DNA of 64,000 bases from NCBI GenBank assembly GCA_011033025.1, contig WFMF01000001.1:549755-613754 (forward strand), read 5' to 3'. This document shows, piece after piece, positions 49,801-59,076 of this stretch. This DNA comes from Beroe forskalii. Its lineage: Eukaryota > Ctenophora > Nuda > Beroida > Beroidae. Below the pieces are notes generated by a model. It made no database searches. It had not been told where the DNA came from and saw nothing but the letters and a program-made list of their open reading frames with translations. Both the position numbers and the translations under genes were made by a program. The first letter of the stretch is position 1; each line of letters starts with the position of its first letter.

Positions 49801-52800
49801 TCATTCTGACACCAGTTCATTTTGACACCAGTTCATTCTGACACCAGTTCAACCTGACACTAGTCCAACCTGACACTATTTCAACTTCAGGTCGGTTCAT
49901 TCTGACACCAGTTCAACCTGAAACCAGTTCAACCTGACACTAGTCCAACCTGACACTATTTCAACTTCAGGTCGGTTCAACCTGATGCCGGTTGACTGAA
50001 CCGTTCAGTTTGACAACAGTTCACTATGACACCGGGTCAGTATTACACTGATCTAGTTTCATCGTGGTTGAGTTGACTTAGGATCACTTTGACTCTTTGA
50101 TACCGGCCCAGTTTGACCATGGTTTGGACCGGGGTTCAGTTTGATACCAATCTTGTCAAGAACCACTATGGCCTGACACTGTTTCTGTCAGTCTGTCTGA
50201 TGCCAGTACAACCTGATGCCGGTTTAGTATGTTGCCACAACAAGAACAGCTTGCGTTGAGTGAAAGTAAGGTGAAAGTAGAGTATGTAAATCCCTGCATT
50301 TCAACATAAGCTTTGGTGATAAAGTTTTTGATCATAATATTGAAATGGTAGCTGCTTTTGCAATAAGATTGATACAGTACACAATACACAGTACATGAAG
50401 TGAATCACAGTGTTCTGAATCGGCATACAAACCCACAAACGCAGAGAACATGAAGCGAGAATGAGGCAGCTTTGAAATTATATTCTACTAGCGTTTGCCC
50501 GCGAAGATTCGCGGAAACAATCAACCTGCGGTTCGTTTTGTATCCAGCAGCCAACAGCAACTTGCTTCATGACGTCATCTTGGAATGTGTAAAGTGATTT
50601 GATCACCTAGGTATCACTTCAACATGCTACACCGCTTACCGAGGATTACAGATATTCGCGGAAATGCACCGTACAACATACTTTGTAATTTGAGATCACC
50701 TATATATACACACAGCATATATTAGCATTAGTAAACGCATGATATTTATTATGCTAATAACTAATTAACGGAAAGTTCAATTCAAATTTATCATAGATAT
50801 GAATAATCCTCTTAATTACAAGAAGATTTTCCCGAAAAAACGATCAAAAATATTGAATGCACTTCTTATAAACGCATCACACACACACACACACATACAT
50901 ACATACACAGACGCACGAACACTTTGAAATTATTAATATAGATTGGCAGAACAGGAACACTAGGCGGATTAAATACTGATGACGTCATCACCCAGCCTAG
51001 CTGAACTGATGACGTCACCTCGCCTACTGTCCATGTTCCCCACTGCAGTTCAGCTGTATATATATCATCTTCTCGGTTGAAACTTGAAAGCAAAGGATGC
51101 GCTAGAAGATATAATCTAAACCATACCTCGGACTCCAGTCGACCTGTTACTGACTTGAGAGAACGTATCGCTGCACGCCAGACGGAAACCCTCGGCGGGC
51201 GCGATGCCGGGGTACGGCGCGAATAGTCTCGGCAGATCGTACGCGATCTCCAGGGTGTGGAGCCCGTACGCGATGCAGTAGTCCTGCGAAGGCGAAGGAG
51301 TGAAATATGGGGGTAATAATATATCCGGGCATTGGGCCACAGACTGATGCGGCTCTCTGGAGACACATGGGGCTCTGGAGATATTGTCACTTTTAGCTTA
51401 CCTACAGGATCTCAGAAACCTGGAATCTTCTTGGCATTGACCAATCAGCCCGTGAGTTTACGATCAACTCGTGCGCTGATTGGTCAATGAAAAAACCTGT
51501 GGGTAAGCTAAAAGACACGCCCATGTGACCCAGACAGGCATCAGACTGAGGACCAATGCCCGGGGAACACAACTCACCCTTAAGTTTAACTGGCGTACAA
51601 GGCGGCGCCTCGTCGGGCAACAAGCCCGGGTATGGGATATTGTAAGCAGGTTGGTCGTAGCCCTCAAACACTGTATATAGCCCCTGGGTCCAGCAGTAGT
51701 CCTGGGCAGAATGTGGGGGGTGAAGTGGGTGCTTGGAGTGGGTGGGGAGTTGATTTGAAACTCCTGGGCAAAGTGTGGGGGTGAAGTGAGGTGTTTGGAC
51801 TTGGTGGGGAGTTGATTTGAAACTCCTGGGCAAAGGGACGGGTGTGAAGCTAAAGGTGAAAGAAATAAAGTTGATTTGAAAGAAGAGGTTAGCATGCTCA
51901 GGATGTCAGATTGGTACACTCTATATGAGTTGCAGTTTGGGGTTTTGGCAAATGAATTTGTGCATGTGTGGGTCTGACTGTGACAGTAAATTTGTGAATG
52001 AATTCATTTTGACTCCTTCATTTGTTTCAAATCAATCCCCATAATCGTCTGTCTTCATCAATCAAAAACTCCAGTTGCAAGTCATTAGATCATGCCTCTC
52101 CGTATCCACGATGGCGATCAAAAATGGCAATAATTCTGGAAACCGCTCCTAAATTAGACTTCGAAACAACAACAAGTCAAAGATCCATACCTCTGCGAAA
52201 GTTGATCCAAACTTTTTGAAGCCATCGCAACTGATAACACTACCGGTGTACTGCCGGACTGTTACCGTGGTGCCCATGACAACCAGCAAGACGAACATAA
52301 AGCTTCTGTTCAGCTGGTCCCAGCCGTCATCGATAGTTATTCCCTGCAAATATAGTCGGGTTAGATTCTAAACACAAGGAAATATTTTATTTTCTCCCAT
52401 AAATTAACGATGAAGGAGCCTTGAGTTTAGCTACATTCTTCTCACAATCACGATGATGATCATTTCAGGTCCCAGGAGCATTGGTAAAAGCAGGATATAA
52501 ACCCTTGAAACTGATTTCGTATCCGAACGCGCCGCGCATTTGAAATTGTTCACAGAATTAACAAAATCGCATTAAAATTTCAGAAAAAAGTAACTTTACA
52601 TACCCATCGGCACTGGCTGGCATAGAGGGCATTATGGCGTTTGACAACTGTACGTTTGGAAGGCATGATTCAATATAATTCGCAGAGGAAACGAGTTCGG
52701 AGCTGCTGGACCCAGGGGCTACAACAAGAGGAGAGAGAGCGAAGCGACTACTTCAACATGAGCATACACGCATAAGGAGTAAAAGAAGAGAGTACACTCT

Positions 52801-55800
52801 CGCAGTGAGAGAGCTAAGCCAGGGAGGAGATTAGCCAGTGCGTAATCGGCCCTTGTCATTGGTCACAATTACACTTGCTTGTTTGCCTCTACCCGGCTAT
52901 ATAATAGGTCGCTCTAAACCAAATACACGCGTATCTCCGCCTGCTTATAACGGATTATATACTGTTGTCAGGGTTACCATCGATTATAGGAGGAAGCCGC
53001 GAGCGGTCTTCATTATAGTATAGATCATCAACCCTTCCACAAAACATGGGTATTGTAGTGGCGAGGGAGGGGAGAGAGAGAGAGAGAGAGCTAGACGATC
53101 CCTCCCCTTGGATCGCTATTATATATTATTGCACTCAGGGAGGGACATCATGTGACATGGGGGTTATCATCTGGGACACAAAGAATCCAGGCCTTTAACT
53201 AGGTACTCCTCCAGCCACCTGGTTACTAATTGTATGCGCATTTGGTACTCCAGGGGAGAGAGCTGAGGTACTCGGGACAATGAGTGCTTCTCTAGGTAAG
53301 TGGGTAGGTTCTTCTCTAATAGGGTAATTGGGCCATTTCTTAAGAAGCTTTTTCCGGTTAAGATGGTTTCAGGCGTGGACATGAGTAATCGAGATGATGA
53401 GTAGCACTTCTCAAATACGGCAATTTGTTAAGTGGGGGTCACCCCTCATTTTTTGGAATTGGAGATATGAGTTGGCCAAGGCGTCTACAAACATTTTGAC
53501 AGTGGTCTTGAGTCCACAGGTCCAACATTGCCCATGTTAGGCTTCAGAGCAAAAATGGATTTTGCTTGCATTCGATTCGTATCGACGAGCCTATCATTTC
53601 AGTGTATTTGCTTGTCAAAATTGGATGACAAATGATGAAGTTATGGCCATGCGAAGCGCGCGCCAAAGTGGCAGTTGACCTATTTTGGGCTTAAAGATGG
53701 CCATTATGGCCACATTTTTGGAGATATGAGCTTCATATGAGGTCAAAATTGATGGGCAAACCAATTTATAAGTGAATTTTACCTTATTTGTCCATAAAAA
53801 CCGTCAAAGATCCACTAAATCATTTATTTTGCCCGAATGGACTTTTTACTTTTCGTTATAATTTTTACATTTTTCAATGTTTCTTCATGAAATTTTCAGA
53901 ATCGTTTCGAAACTAAATTCTCACTTAAGTTACTTAGCGAAATTTTGAGTTAGGCCCCCAAAATATTTTTTGGTCACCGGAGTAAAAATCCCCGGGGTTT
54001 ATTTTTGCTCCGCCATTCTTGCTTCGAGGCCTCACATGGGCAATTTTAGACCTATGAACTCAAGACCACCGTCAAAATGTTGGTACACGCCCTGGCCATC
54101 CTGGCAAACTTATATCTCAAATTCTAGTTTTCCAAAATATGAGGGGTGAACCCCCCCCTTTAAAAAGCTTTTCAGGTTGAGATGGTTCCAGGCTAGGGCA
54201 TGAATACTTGGGACACTGACAGTGAGTCATCCTCTATCGGGGTCATTTCTTAACTTGTAGCTAAGGTATGAGTACTAGAGCTGAAAAGCAGTAAGGTAAT
54301 TTATTGAGAAGCTGTTTCCGGTTGAGATGGTTTCAGGCGAGGGCAAGAATACTTGGGACAATGACTATGAGTAATTCTCTTATAGGGCCAATTCTTAAGA
54401 AGCCTTTTCCGGTTGAGATGGTTTCAAGCGAGGATATGAGAACTTTGGACAATGAATTCTTCTTCAATAGGGCTCTTTCTTAAGAAGCCTTTTCCGGTTA
54501 AGATGGTTCCAGGCGAGCAGACGGAATCTCGAGCAGTCTTTTGTAAAGTCTGTTTGGCGAATTGAAATTTGAAATGCCTATGTGCGCGCGCAGAATTATT
54601 TTGTTTTGTTAAACTTTCGTGCGGGCGCGCGGCGCCTTCTCGTACTCCAGTGCTTTCCTGAAGTATCTCCACTTGTCAACCAGCACTTCTTCAAACAAGA
54701 AAAAACTCTCCCTAAGAAACTATGGTTTGAAAACTCACCAAAACTGGTTCAACAAGCTGCCTAAGTTGTAAGTAAGGAAGCATAAAACAATGCTAATGAA
54801 ATGCCTCCAGCAGCAGCTATACTCCGAGAAAACTACAACAAGAAAATTCAATATATTTCACAGAAAACAAGTCCAAAGATGAAGACTAACCAAGATCTTG
54901 GGATTTAAAAGCCGCTGGATGTGACTGAAGAAAATCATCTTGATTTCCCTGGACAAGTGATAATCTTGACGACGATGATCAGCACCCAATAATTCTCAGC
55001 TCGATATGATATTTGCAGTCGTCCGATATATAATTAATTTCCCGCTCGATTTATAATCACGGTAGACGAAGATTTAAGCAAACTATTTGAAGGAAACACG
55101 TAGCACTAGTGTATTAAAATAATTAAAACATACGATCATACACGTATATATATATATATATAGTCAAGTAGTAGGAGTAGAAGGTTGTCAACGATCATCC
55201 TCTCAAATCTACGTGCATATACTCCAACACAACCTCACTCTCTTGACTTATATTTATATATATATATATGATTGGGATTCCAGACCAGAGGTCACGTGAG
55301 TCACGTGATACCAGGGAGATATATACGTGTATGTTTGATCTGATATCTGGAGTATTTATATTAGAAGAGATCGTTTTAAATACCTACAGGAGCGATATAT
55401 AGAGATATATACATACATCGTATAGATAGAGCTGGTTTTGTTAATTATACCGATATATATTAATGATATTAATTAATTGGTCTTTAACCATCGCCGCCAT
55501 GGGAATCTCTACATCTTTCGAGAGAGCAGGAATCGGAAGATTTTTTGGGGGAAATTCGGATTTCTCCACTTTCCAGCTCCATCAGGATACAGGATTTGTG
55601 CCGCGAACAAAGCACGTACGCCGGAGAATGAGGGGATGGCGATGGTTTGTAATGGCGAACTGATGACGTCACTCCTCCTACAATATGTGCGCGGAGCTGT
55701 GCGGAGAGTGCGGAGCTACTCCATTTGGAAGTGTCGACAAGCTAAAAGACTCTCCTTTACAACAATCATGAAGCCTATCAGCTGCGGAGGAAACCTATTG

Positions 55801-58800
55801 TATCCTAGACGAGTTTCATGCCGAGTGTACCAACCAATCACAAGGCTGTGTGGGCTTGTTTAACCAATCAGAGGGTGGCATCAGCTGGAAGAGTACCAGG
55901 GAAGAGGAAGTAGGAAGGCAATCGGAAAGGACAGTGGAATTTGAAATGTCACAAGAAGTAGAACCTAACATAGCAAGTTCGACTATTCATCATAGTGTGG
56001 AGACTTCATGGTATCAGGTAGGACTTATAGTTTTGTTCACGGTACGTAGTTTCACTGATGAGTTCAAAGATTCTTCTGCTTTTTGAGGTGTGTTTCAGTT
56101 TTATGGCTGCTAAATACGTGCTTCATCGATTTGTTCTACCGAATGAAATGTACTTTTTTTAAATGAATCATTTTCGAAAATGATGATCCCCGATTAAAAC
56201 AATGTGCAAACAAAGGAAGATGAAAGAGCACGTGTCCACTCAAGTAACTTCCTACGAATCAAGCTGATTGGGTAGACTGAATAGAGGTAAATATAAAAGA
56301 AAATGTCTTTCAAGTAGGTCAGATCATTTTTCGCAAAAAAAGATAAAACGACATATTTTCATTCGCAGAAAAGAGAACCAAATGCCCTCTCTCAGATCAT
56401 TACTTAAAAACATTTCTATTCGCATGACGCATCCCTCAGAATATAAACACACGAAACACAGCCTGAGAGCCCTCGAGCTTGACTATATATATGAAGTCCA
56501 CTTTTATCGATCTGTAGGGTATAAGAGCCGCGCACGCAGCCAATAGCCACTTCAAAGTGACGTCATAATCAGAGCACAAACAGGGAAAATTGGTGAGGAA
56601 AGCAGCCTATTTGACATACACAACCCTGCCGAGTTACAAGACTGATGTAAATTCGGAGATATGAATACTGTTTCTTTCTCCCTCCTAAAGGGCATGATGC
56701 GCCATGACGTCACATGGTAAATATGTTTTGACTTTTAGGGAGGCAGAACTTAAAACATGGCGGAAACAATAGAGGGTAATTGGACAAAATATAATATATC
56801 TGCTGCGAATAATGTAATCCCTGATTTGAAAGGCTAAATGATGGGCACAAAGTCATAATTCTCTCGTGATTACCTGCTTAGATTATCCCAAAGGCGCCAG
56901 CTTTGCCACATGGTACGAATCATTTAATTAAGCCGGATTAAAACTTTCAATGATCCACCGACTTCGGTGGAATTTTGTTTACAGTTGTTAATAAACGTTA
57001 CAATCTATTGTTCTTTAGAATTAGGATTTGATTAATTCTAACTTTCTAATAATGAATTTATATTGATTGAAATAATTCTAATTCTCAAAGTGCAACAATT
57101 CACAATTTGGTTTTTTACTTAAGACGCAACATATATTTAAACTAACAAACTGAGAATGCTTGGATTTCATAATTGAGAATTCCGTGTTTCACTGCAATGA
57201 TCAACCACATTATGTCACCACCTCACAAAAATTCTTGAAAATTTGCTATTTTCCGTTTCTCGCAAAAGTCTGCAGTTTTTCTGTTGTTGCAAGAAATTTC
57301 GAAACACGATGGTAATCTCGCAATTTTTTGCATGCTTTCAGCAAATCTTGCATTTTTTTTGCAGCGCATGCATTCTGCAAATTCCAATCTGCGTCTACAG
57401 AGTGCAACTCAAAATCGCGTAATTTAGGATGAGGTAATTACAATGCTCGATACATCCTTATAGAAAGAATTCTCAAACTTCTTGCATATTTCAAAGGAAT
57501 TTATGTGATCAAATAATATAACAAAACGCTCTCCATTCACGAAGCCTTAAGAAATGTTTTTATGCTTATTTGATAGTTAAATCATCCTTGAATATACTCT
57601 TGGAGAGGTATCCGAATTGTTGTGTGGAATGGTTTCTTACAGTCAAGAAATTGTAAATACAACCTAATATTTGTGGCAAATTTGTGCCAAGTGGACCATA
57701 TTTCATTCTCATATTACCCACAGAACACTGATCTGGTAGATGAGGTGATCTGGGACAAAAATACCCTATTGATTAATCTCTTTCAAGCTTTTTGAAACAT
57801 AATTTGTCCATATGAAATGGTTAGTACAACAGGCTGTGGTTGCATCTGCATTCCATCTGTTTATTCTCAGATTTAATGGTACGGTCGAGAAAAATTTCTA
57901 CTCACCCTGTTAAAGTAGATTTCTAGTAGACAACTTCTAAACTTGATTTACTCACCCGGTGGTTGAGAAGCATGGCCACTTGAGCACAAAAACTAAGGCC
58001 CCGCATGGACCCGTCTCACAAGACAACCAACTGCTGGGATGCCAGACATGCACCGGATACTTCACACAATATCAGACAAACACACTCAAGACAAAGCAGC
58101 AATCACAATATTCAGAGGGGTACCAGAATCTATACACCAGTAGATATAATTATAAGAGAATAAACATACACACACAATCTGAGTGCACACACCTCTATAA
58201 TCGCACTCTAAACTGCAATCATGAACCAAGACCAGCTCTCATACTCTCGTACGCATACAGAATTATTAGCCGAGGTATATATATGATTACGGGGCCCTGC
58301 CCACGCTTTATACAGCTCATTAAGTGGCTACTACTGCAGGTGTATTTTCTCATCAGGGGTTATATTGGAGTTTAGTTCGTCCATCACGCCTTGAAATGGA
58401 ATAAACTTGGTACAGGGGAACTAGACAGAGTGACGTCAGCAGGTAGCTATGCTAGACACTGTTACTAACGTCACTCAATATACCACTCGTGCACAAACGG
58501 ACGTGGGTTCGCACGTGTACACAACTTAAAGTTGAGAAGTCCATTGTTCTATTGTAGTCTTCACAGTGCGAAGTTGACATCTCGAACTGCAGTGCGCGCG
58601 TCTTTTGTATGGCTGTATGCGCCGTCTAAGTTCGTGCTGCATACATACACTTTATTCATATACGCCGCGCGAACTTAAGCCGCGCAAACAAAAGACGCGC
58701 AAGACAACATGCAGTTCGAACTGCCTTGCAATAGGGTGAGTGGAGGGCCGTGACGAGATTTGACTTCAATTTCACCATAATAAATCTGGTAGTGGCAGTC

Positions 58801-59076
58801 TGAATACCTGATTCAGAAATCCTAGCCTTGAATTATAAAATTCATCAGCACATTAATCTTGATTTGATATAATACCTTTATTACAGGATAATGGTCCAAA
58901 TTGAAGTTTATTTGACAGGCAACGTTTATTCAACATGCAAATCATAAATTGACTATAATCAAGTTGATTAATAATTAATTAATTAGTTAATTATTAATTA
59001 ATTGTTATTCATCAAACAACAAGCGACTTACTTTGAATGGAGTAACTCCTTTGAATTTTGAGAGTATGTCTAACAT
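46880..59076 (-). CDS. Innexin gap-junction/hemichannel subunit
   Basis: The exons in transcript order are 59032-59095 (ATG at 59076), 52191-52343, 51578-51701 or 51127-51283, 48912-49083, 48086-48438 and 46880-47235 (TGA). All junctions are GT-AG and in phase, giving 400 residues with the first alternative exon or 411 with the second. The protein starts MLDILSKFKGVTPFK, then helix 1 (FMFVLLVVMGTTVTV RQY) and loop 1 with Cys in VISCDGF and DYC. Helix 2 carries the innexin signature W-Y-Q-W-V-P-F, followed by GDIKPLVRLLHNP, helix 3 (VKILYAAVSFGCFILTAEMF), loop 2 with Cys in VACEVKRWG and GMCVLAPN, helix 4 (YLFLILWFCLVFVMICNIV) and a cytoplasmic C-terminus. Length and the two-plus-two cysteine layout fit the family. 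Innexins form intercellular channels or hemichannels in the plasma membrane. The start was chosen because ML-x-x-L..KG at this distance from helix 1 is the family norm. Confidence 0.93.
47250..47870. repeat. 15-16-bp minisatellite abutting the innexin last-exon acceptor
   Basis: About 38 copies of GTGTCAAGCAAGGG(G) begin 15-20 bp from the acceptor of the last innexin exon (47236). On the minus strand the unit is pyrimidine-rich (CCCTTGCTTGACAC), so the array extends the pyrimidine tract of the intron. Long open frames across it are artefacts. Confidence 0.93.
48439..48482 (-). repeat. Duplicated acceptor of innexin exon 48086-48438
   Basis: On the minus strand AAATCTCCTCCTCC(T/C)TCAG followed by (A/G)TTGCT occurs twice, about 25 bp apart. 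The second is the true acceptor. The duplication spans the intron end and the first bases of the exon. Confidence 0.8.
48785..48935 (-). repeat. Duplicated donor of innexin exon 48912-49083
   Basis: The exon end GGGCGATATCAAACCTCTAG with TAAG|GTGGGTTATT is copied at 48786-48825 (GGGCGAAATCAAACCCCTAG, TTAG|GTGGGTTATT). Poorer partial copies lie at about 48830-48900 (GGTGGGTAATATTCTC and similar). The splice donor lies inside the repeat. Confidence 0.8.
49240..50000. repeat. 16-bp minisatellite (TGACACCAGTTCAACC)
   Basis: About 40 imperfect copies lie in the innexin intron between exons 49083 and 51127, tapering to degenerate copies by 50200. A 70-bp higher-order duplication (TAGTCCAACCTGACACTATT..CTTCAGGTCGG) is present at 49862 and 49942. 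Confidence 0.92.
50200..51110. other. Innexin intron; no other gene seen
   Basis: Contents are a CA/CATA microsatellite at 50877-50905, a pair of TGACGTCA motifs at 50980-51015 and a GC-rich hairpin-like phrase (GCGAAGATTCGCGG) at 50500. No exon was recognised. Confidence 0.5.
51127..51283 (-). CDS. Innexin alternative loop-1 exon B
   Basis: This 157-nt exon has a TTCGCAG acceptor and a CGAG|GTATGG donor, enters in phase 0 and leaves in phase 1, exactly as exon A does. It encodes DYCIAYGLHTLEIAYDLPRL, then FAPYPGIAPAEGFRLACSDT and FSQVSNRSTGVR. It shares with exon A the opening DYC, G-L-x-T, YD-x-P, PYPG and a later Cys, but lacks the otherwise conserved Trp after DYC (Ile here) and is 11 codons longer. 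NRS is a possible glycosylation site, as it would face outside the cell. Using A and B together would shift the frame. Confidence 0.8.
51390..51514. repeat. Long inverted repeat in the intron between the two alternative innexin exons
   Basis: CTTTTAGCTTACCTACAGG and CATTGACCAATCAGC on the left pair with GCTGATTGGTCAATG and CCTGTGGGTAAGCTAAAAG on the right, with an inner stem of GTGAGTT/AACTCGTG around a short loop. It fills the middle of a 294-bp intron. A related shorter palindrome (CCAATCAGCG..CGCTGATTGGTCAAT) is at 60948-60998, which suggests a MITE family. Confidence 0.85.
51578..51701 (-). CDS. Innexin alternative loop-1 exon A
   Basis: This 124-nt exon has a CTGCCCAG acceptor and an AAGG|GTGAGT donor and runs phase 0 in, phase 1 out. 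It encodes DYCWTQGLYTVFEGYDQPAY followed by NIPYPGLLPDEAPPCTPVKL and K. The DYCW-x-Q-G sequence is the canonical innexin loop-1 motif, so this is presumably the ancestral form. It joins the downstream exon as K-D-G-T-R-L-K-C. Confidence 0.9.
51701..51842 (-). repeat. 62-bp repeat carrying copies of the exon A acceptor
   Basis: On the plus strand CCTGGGCA(A/G)A followed by GTGGGG..GTGAAGTG..GGTGGGGAGTTGATTTGAAACT starts at 51701, 51763 and 51825. On the transcript strand each start is TTTGCCCAG|GAGT or TTCTGCCCAG|GACT, so the acceptor and the first four exon bases are repeated two and a half times. Confidence 0.85.
52604..52666 (-). CDS. Possible alternative first exon of the innexin
   Basis: An ATG at 52666 opens 21 codons (MPSKRTVVKRHNALYASQCR, W) ending at a GG|GTATGT donor in phase 0, which would splice cleanly to the 52343 exon. 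The sequence does not resemble innexin N-termini, whereas the 59032-59095 exon does. It could be a second promoter's start exon or a chance frame. Confidence 0.25.
53050..53400. other. Innexin intron 1: GA microsatellite and repeat module
   Basis: (GA)n lies at 53072-53090. From 53190 to 53395 there is a 71-codon minus-strand frame ending in a module (TTAAGAAGC-x-TTTTCCGGTTAAG ATGGTTTCAGGCG) that is repeated at 54160-54520. I cannot assign the frame to a family. Confidence 0.4.
53434..54159. mobile_element. DNA element with about 110-bp terminal inverted repeats
   Basis: GGGGTCACCCCTCATTTTTT, GAGATATGAGTTGGCCA and ACATTTTGACAGTGGTCTTG at the left end are matched in reverse at the right end (CAAGACCACCGTCAAAATGT, GGCAAACTTATATCTCAAAT, ATGAGGGGTGAACCCCCCC). 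The arms are about 80-85% alike. The 725-bp element is non-coding and interrupts the repeat module of 53340-54520. Confidence 0.75.
54160..54530. repeat. About 80-bp tandem repeats
   Basis: Four imperfect units contain CTTAAGAAGC(C)TTTTCCGGTT, GAGATGGTTTCAGGCGAGG and ACTTGGGACAATGA. A fifth copy lies at 53330-53395 on the other side of the 53434-54159 element. The copies were therefore probably adjacent before that insertion. Confidence 0.75.
54535..58560. other. Innexin intron 1; no gene confirmed
   Basis: This contains a GC-rich patch at 54580-54640, (TA)n tracts at 55140-55160 and 55253-55270, a TGACGTCA copy with flank AATGGCGAACTGATGACGTC at 55650, and several ATG-initiated frames of 60-138 codons (55477, 55850, 56268, 57959) without recognisable domains or exon borders. 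I regard them as chance frames. Confidence 0.45.
58566..58738. mobile_element. GCAGTTCGAACTGC-type palindromic element (longest copy)
   Basis: CGAACTGCAGTGCGCGCGTC TTTTGT at the left pairs with ACAAAAGACGCGC..GCAGTTCGAACTGC at the right. An inner pair is GCGCCGTCTAAGTTCG and CGCGCGAACTTAAGCCGCGC. About 170 bp, GC-rich against AT-rich flanks, in innexin intron 1 about 300 bp from the first canonical exon. Confidence 0.75.

Noticed and set aside
55477-55863. 128-codon frame as a gene
   Set aside because: There is no recognisable domain, it overlaps a TGACGTCA repeat copy and it lies within the innexin intron. Its composition is not clearly coding.
57959-58375. 138-codon frame as a gene
   Set aside because: There is no domain, no splice sites and no companion exons. 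It probably stays open by chance in an A- and C-rich stretch.
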